A stretch of DNA of 37,638 nucleotides from Coprinopsis marcescibilis (lineage: Eukaryota; Basidiomycota; Agaricomycetes; Agaricales; Psathyrellaceae): positions 1 through 37,638 of the forward strand of contig ML210271.1 of NCBI GenBank assembly GCA_004369085.1. The letters are read 5' to 3'. The translations under genes and the position numbers were made by a program. Each line of letters begins with the position of its first letter. The first letter of the stretch is position 1. Positions 33,401-37,638 of this stretch are shown in pieces. The notes under the pieces are model-generated. The model saw only the letters and a list, made by a program, of their open reading frames with translations, was not told the origin of the DNA and did not search any database.

Positions 33401-34879
33401 CCAATCTGAATACAGACTTGAGTTTGAACATGATTTCGCGGTAGTGCGGGGAGGTGGTAAGATTGGTGGAGGGAGTCGGTGTGGCATTAGAGGAGGGAGT
33501 GGCTGATCGAGACGTGATTGTATGTGATGATTGGGAGGCGGAGGGACCGAATGCAGAATGGGGAGGATGGGGTTCAAATGAAGGTGGGATGTCCTCGACA
33601 GCCATGAAAGCATCGTCAGTTGGGAATTGTCCCCAGAGTTCGTTGTCGCTATCGTCCACAATTTCGACCTCATTGATAGGTTCCATCGCTTTTACGGAAG
33701 TTAGTGACCTGTCAACCAGGGTCGAGCTACTACTGCTGGTGGAAGTAGATGGTTCCATATGTGCCGCGTCGAGAGCTTGTAGGACTTGTGATGATGACCG
33801 GTTGGGGAATGCCACTGCTGGAGTCGCTGGTTCACTGTGAGGATTCTGCATGAACTTTTCCAGCCTGTTAATGCGCTGGTCCAAGTCTTTCCTGTTGGCA
33901 GAAATGAGGGGCGAAGAAGATATACACGTGAAGTAGAAACATACTGCAATTTCGCTAAGTATTCAAGGTCAACGACCTTTTTGTGTTGATAGTGCTCCAG
34001 CATTTCGTCCGCGAACTTAGCCTTAATACGATAGTACGACGACTTCCACGATTCCAGTGTATCGGTTGGTACCTTGAAGGGCTCGTTTGTGAGTTTGCTA
34101 CAAAATGACTTTCATAAAGACATACGTTGCGAAAGGGAGCAAACTCGTCCAATTCCACGTTGGAAGTACTCTCTCCATTCCTTTCCTCCGAGTGTTCCTG
34201 TCGGTGTGCTGCCGTGCCAATTGAGCGTATTGGCATAGGATCGCGATGGGGATGTGGATGGTTGACGTCCATGACGGTGTCTTGAACAACGCCGTCCAAC
34301 GCCTTTCCCTTGCCCTTTGTGTCCGATACGTTCCTGTTGTTGGGCACGTTCTCTTTTCCTGAGGACGTGGTCGATTTCTTGACACGTTTTGGTGGTGTTG
34401 GGGAAGGGTCGAGCAGTACAGAAGCATCCGAAGACGTTCGTTTCACTCCAGAGCCCCTGTCACGGTATGCTGAAGAACCCGAGTCAGATACTGAAATAAT
34501 GGATTGTTCGCGCTGAATGGTGTTTGTCTTTGTGGTAGAGGCAGAGGCTTCGTCCTTGCCTTTCCAACCTGCTGACGAAAAGGCTTGCAGTGGCTTTTTG
34601 GTCGGTGCTGAAAGGAAATAAAGGAAAATAATTTATTCTTCGCCTTTCGAAGCTATCTTGAGTGATATTACATACCTTTGTTGGCCTAAAAATCATCCAC
34701 CAGCGACAGAAAAACATCAGCATGCGAGAAATCACTAGAAATTGGTTACACACCCTAGCCCCAGCCGAAATGTACTCAGAGATGTGAGTGCCTCCTGTCA
34801 TGGAGGATCCTCCAGCATCATCGTCGACGGAGTATACCCTGCGAGCGACATTGGATCGTTCCTTCCCATCGATGGTCAT
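30457..34879 (-). CDS. RecQ-family DNA helicase (Sgs1/BLM-like)
   Basis: Fourteen exons on the minus strand: 34879-34754, 34685-34676, 34607-34126, 34072-33945, 33891-32964, 32901-32500, 32435-32402, 32347-32305, 32247-32189, 32137-31638, 31574-31137, 31076-30986, 30935-30788 and 30727-30457, 1219 aa. A 3'-5' helicase acting on recombination intermediates and stalled forks. The N-terminal 400 residues are disordered and Ser-rich. Landmarks: RLDSFRQNQLEAV (motif 0), MPTGGGKSLCFQLP (Walker A), FVIDEAHCISTWGQDFR (DEAH box), ALTATAS, SGVVYCRSR, IAFGMGIDKPD, YYQETGRAGRDG (motif VI), zinc cysteines in CNRTCDTC, a winged-helix part, and an HRDC-like segment (GELPDDQCLQMLSVMAPTDY). The C-terminus is basic (ARPKKFVGRR). 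Exon 2 is only 10 nt but is needed for the frame. The ATG at 34879 is the first in frame; an earlier non-coding or upstream exon is possible. Confidence 0.9.
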
Positions 34880-35601
34880 AGTCCTGACGTCGTCCTCCTC
34901 GCAAATACCCACTGCCCACTGCCAATACGGTTGTTTGAAAATGAGAAGCACGGTCGTCAGAGAAGCATGCGATATGTTGCTCGTCGTCGTCGAGGGTGTC
35001 CAGGGGAACGTCGGTGATGAAGGGATTAGTGCCAATTGATGGCAGTGAGCACCCCCGATTGTGGCCTTGCAATAACGTGACCGCGCTGTTTGACTATGCA
35101 CGTGGACAGACACGTCGCGTCGCGTCGCGCTAATTGACTCTCGGAGGGGTATCTAGCACGACAACTCGAGATTGTGCTGCTATAAACCACGTCATATATC
35201 AAACACCGTCTAATCGAGAAGCGGTTTCATACTTGTGACACATACCGACACCGCCGTCACAAGTCCCGCAGTGATCATGTTGTATGAGCTCTGTTCTCGC
35301 TTTGACTCTGAGTCAACAAGGTAAAACTAGGGCCCATTGTAATTTGTGGAGAGTTACAAGAGAGTATGTATGCCTCAGGGTGGCATCAGCTTTCAAAGTG
35401 AACTCGTGAGTTCAAGACGAGTCAGACAACTAATCCGGCATAAGGTATTCTTGTAACACAGCACCGCCCCCATCACGGATTATCCCGAGCATTGTGCCGA
35501 CCCCAGATCGTGGGCGCCTAACATTTTCCTATTTGACGTGGCACATATCCAGGTTCACTTTCCCCCTATTCTCCACATCCCACCTGTGATCTCTCGCAAA
35601 C
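34880..35601. promoter_or_regulatory. Shared divergent promoter region of RecQ and BTB copy B
   Basis: About 720 bp between the two ATGs. It holds overlapping TCGCGT repeats at 35115-35125. On the RecQ strand a four-codon out-of-frame upstream reading frame (ATG CTT CTC TGA) precedes the main start by about 95 nt. No gene is supported, although a forward-looking frame around 34900-35070 on the minus strand lacks stops for some distance. Confidence 0.4.
35115..35125. promoter_or_regulatory. Possible MluI cell-cycle box-like pair upstream of RecQ
   Basis: The repeat TCGCGTCGCGT contains two overlapping matches to WCGCGW, the core bound by MBF/SBF-type APSES regulators of G1/S genes in fungi. 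It lies about 240 bp before the RecQ ATG. DNA-repair genes are frequent MBF targets, so the position is sensible, but short motifs occur by chance. Confidence 0.3.
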
Positions 35602-36818
35602 ATGAGCGAAACAGGCCCTTCAGAGCAGAAACACGCGCCGGAAAGGAACTTCTTCTGGGAATGCATTGTTTTCAAAGTGCGTATCCGAGTGGCTCAGTGA
35701 CATCTACGTTTTGAAACGATGTCCTGTCATAACGGACACGGCGTCGTCCCATGATCAACACTACTGACGGATGCACTCTACATAGGTCGAAGATGAGCTT
35801 TTCTCGGTTCCAAAGAACGAATTCGTCAGAGTCTCCGACGTATTTGCGGATATGTTTGAGATGCCGTCCGGCGAAGGCAGAGACAGGGACCATCCAATCA
35901 CGCTCGAGGGTTACACCAAGCGCGAATTTAGAAGCCTCCTGAACGTCATGTTCCCCTTGTACGCTTGAGAGAGTCATAAAACCTTCAGTATTGGCTGATG
36001 ATGCTTATCTCTAGGCACGAATACCTCATCCCAGACTCTGGAACGACTCTGAAGTTCTCCAAAGAAGAATGGCTTGGCGTACTGAAGCTTGCTAGCACAT
36101 GGAACATGGCAAAGGTACGTTCAATTATCGTTTCCTGCACATAGCAATCGGGTACTATCTCATTCGAACCTTCTCCTAGATCAAAGGTTACGCTGCTCAA
36201 GAAATCGGCAAACTCACCGACGAGCAAGCCATCCGCCCTCTGGAGAAGATCCAGCTCGCACGTAGACACAGCGTCCCCAACTGGCTTGAAGAAGGCATAA
36301 CCAGCCTCCTCGAGCAATCCGAGCCCACACCCCTCGACGAGTTCGAAGAAACAGTCGGACTCTCCACCGCCTCCCGCATCCTCGCAATTCGCGATGCCTG
36401 CGGCAGCGGAGTCCTAGTCGGCACGTCTTCCCCCCAGCTGTCAGTGTCCAACCGGTTTCGAATGGACTCGATGCGATGCGGAAACTGCGCCAGCTCCGCC
36501 GTCATTTTCACAAAACACACCTGCCAACACTGCAAAACCACTTTGACGGCCGGATCTGTGTTGAGCTTTGCGTCTGCTCCTGCGGACGTGAGCAGACAGC
36601 ATACGATATCCCTTACGGAAGCGTTGTGCGGGTCCTGTAATAGGTGCCCCTTCCCTCCGAAAGGAGCTGCGTTTGCGTGTCCTACATGCTCCTCGTCGCA
36701 TTACGTGAGTCATAGTGCGATCAGGGTTCAAACATTCTCGGTGTTTCATGCAAGGAAGAGACTAATCGACAAGTACTTTGGCGAAGAAATCAAGGAACAC
36801 CGGTCTTGGGTTGCTTAG
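35602..36818 (+). CDS. BTB/POZ domain protein with C-terminal zinc ribbons, copy B
   Basis: Four exons: 35602-35676, 35786-35958, 36015-36114 and 36180-36818, 328 aa. Introns are 109, 56 and 65 nt in the same positions and phases as in the paralogue at 4462. The BTB part runs from FFWECIVFK through DELFSVPKNEFVRVSDVFAD and HPITLEGY to EEWLGVLKLASTWNM. The middle helices are EEGITSLLEQ and LDEFEETVGLSTASRILAIR. The zinc part has CGNC, CQHC, CGSC and CPTC, and the end is YFGEEIKEHRSWVA. The overall domain plan is the same as in copy A, but much of the sequence has diverged, so this is an old duplication. The specific function is unknown; dimerisation and partner recruitment are typical of BTB domains. 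Confidence 0.85.
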
Positions 36819-37056
36819 TTCTGTGAAATTCCCTGTGCTGTAGACGGGGATGTCCCGGGATGCGGATAATACTATCTACACGATCATCTTTGCGGATTTT
36901 GAGGGTCTTTAGGGCTCTACTTATGATGATCACCTACTAGGATGGTGATCGACTGTTCCTGATTGAGCACGCGCAGATCCATGGTGCGACCTTTGGATAA
37001 TGATCCAGGACAATCAGGTTTATTCTTTTTGGGGTAAGAATCATATGTGCCGTGAA
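36819..37056. other. 3' flank of BTB copy B
   Basis: Short spacer with no gene. It is probably the 3' untranslated region, followed by the insertion site of the 578-bp element. Confidence 0.4.
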
Positions 37057-37058
37057 TA

Positions 37059-37636
37059 CAGTGTCCGACGCTCAAAAAGGGCGTCTTGGCACGCCGAAAC
37101 CACCTTCCTTAACTGGTGATGCCATCAAGCCCCCCTTGTCCCGAAAACACTGGGAATCGACTTAGAATTGAGGGGGCTCTCCAGTTATCTCATTAGTCTC
37201 CCCTCAAACATATTTTGAATTTTTTTCAACCTCCCCAAAATCTGAATTTGCCAAGCTTTTCTATATTGAGACATAGGCCATCACCTTGCCGAACATTTGA
37301 TGGACTTCCCACGCCGCTTTCTTTTTCCACAACCGGTTGGGCAGTTGTCCTTTGCCTGTTTGGTGCTTGAAATACTAGTGAAAGGATTTAGATAGCCTTT
37401 AGACGTCGACTGAGGTGGGTTTGTGACTTTGATGCATCAGTTTGAAACCTGTAGAGGAAGACAAAATTTGCATTTTTATCCTCAAAATCTGAATTTATTA
37501 CGTAATTTCCGGGGTTTTCGGAGACCTCGTTTTTACGCTTCTTTTGAGGGGTTTGCTTGCAAATGTCAAAAAATCATGCGTAAATTCCAAAAATTGCGGG
37601 CGCTACAGAGACGCCCCTTTTAGGTGTCGGACACTG
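37059..37636. mobile_element. Nonautonomous Tc1/mariner-like element (MITE), 578 bp
   Basis: The left end CAGTGTCCGACGCTCAAAAA and right end, read on the minus strand, CAGTGTCCGACACCTAAAAG form terminal inverted repeats of about 27 bp, continuing into GGGCGTC on both sides. The element is flanked by TA at 37057-37058 and 37637-37638, the target duplication of Tc1/mariner transposons, whose termini often begin CAGTG. The interior has no transposase frame. It carries a direct repeat AAAATCTGAATTT at 37237-37249 and 37484-37496. The window ends exactly at the right TA. Confidence 0.8.
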
Positions 37637-37638
37637 TA

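Noticed and set aside
34818..35072. Alternative N-terminal frame for RecQ containing an acidic DTLDDDEQ segment
   Set aside because: It has no ATG and no splice pair I trust to join it to exon 1, so it was left out of the gene model.
37423..37623. 66-codon frame inside the 578-bp element as a transposase remnant
   Set aside because: It has no DDE or helix-turn-helix features and overlaps the right terminal repeat, so the element is treated as non-coding.

Overview
This window reads as nuclear DNA of a filamentous basidiomycete, most likely an Agaricomycete. The genes are dense and on both strands. Almost all are split by very short GT-AG introns, mostly 46-109 nt. The gene content fits too: FunK1-type kinases, BTB/zinc-ribbon proteins, F-box families and basidiomycete-style DNA transposons. 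I see no tRNA, rRNA or CRISPR array. All exon boundaries below were worked out by eye from splice signals, preserved reading frame and paralogue comparison.

Layout. A 3.47-kb block at 94-3561 (FunK1 kinase copy A, minus strand) is repeated in inverted orientation at 26106-29562 (copy B, plus strand), with 22.5 kb between the arms. Both kinases look intact, with identical exon lengths (879 aa each). Inside the arms, left to right, lie: a 75-aa membrane protein; a BTB/zinc-ribbon protein; the mitochondrial p32 homologue MAM33; a damaged F-box gene; a hypothetical gene with a 24-nt poly-C tract; a small single-pass membrane protein; three tandem F-box genes (10710-16220); a protein-L-isoaspartate O-methyltransferase; a three-RRM Gbp2-like RNA-binding protein; a hypothetical gene; and a 3.5-kb transposon-like element carrying a 915-aa gene. 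That element truncates a second copy of the poly-C gene. Right of the inverted repeat are a 14-exon RecQ (Sgs1/BLM-like) helicase, a second BTB/zinc-ribbon paralogue and a 578-bp nonautonomous Tc1/mariner-like element with TA target duplications at the window end.

How the genes relate. The single-copy genes (MAM33, PCMT, Gbp2-like, RecQ) are conserved housekeeping functions. Around them sit multi-copy families in three stages of duplication: the near-identical kinase pair, the diverging F-box array, and the old BTB/zinc-ribbon pair. The kinase pair is a mosaic: nearly identical over most of its length, but abruptly divergent over about 140 residues after the catalytic loop. That is the signal I would look at first, followed by the transposon-like element and the repeated basic RRSQR tail of the kinases.
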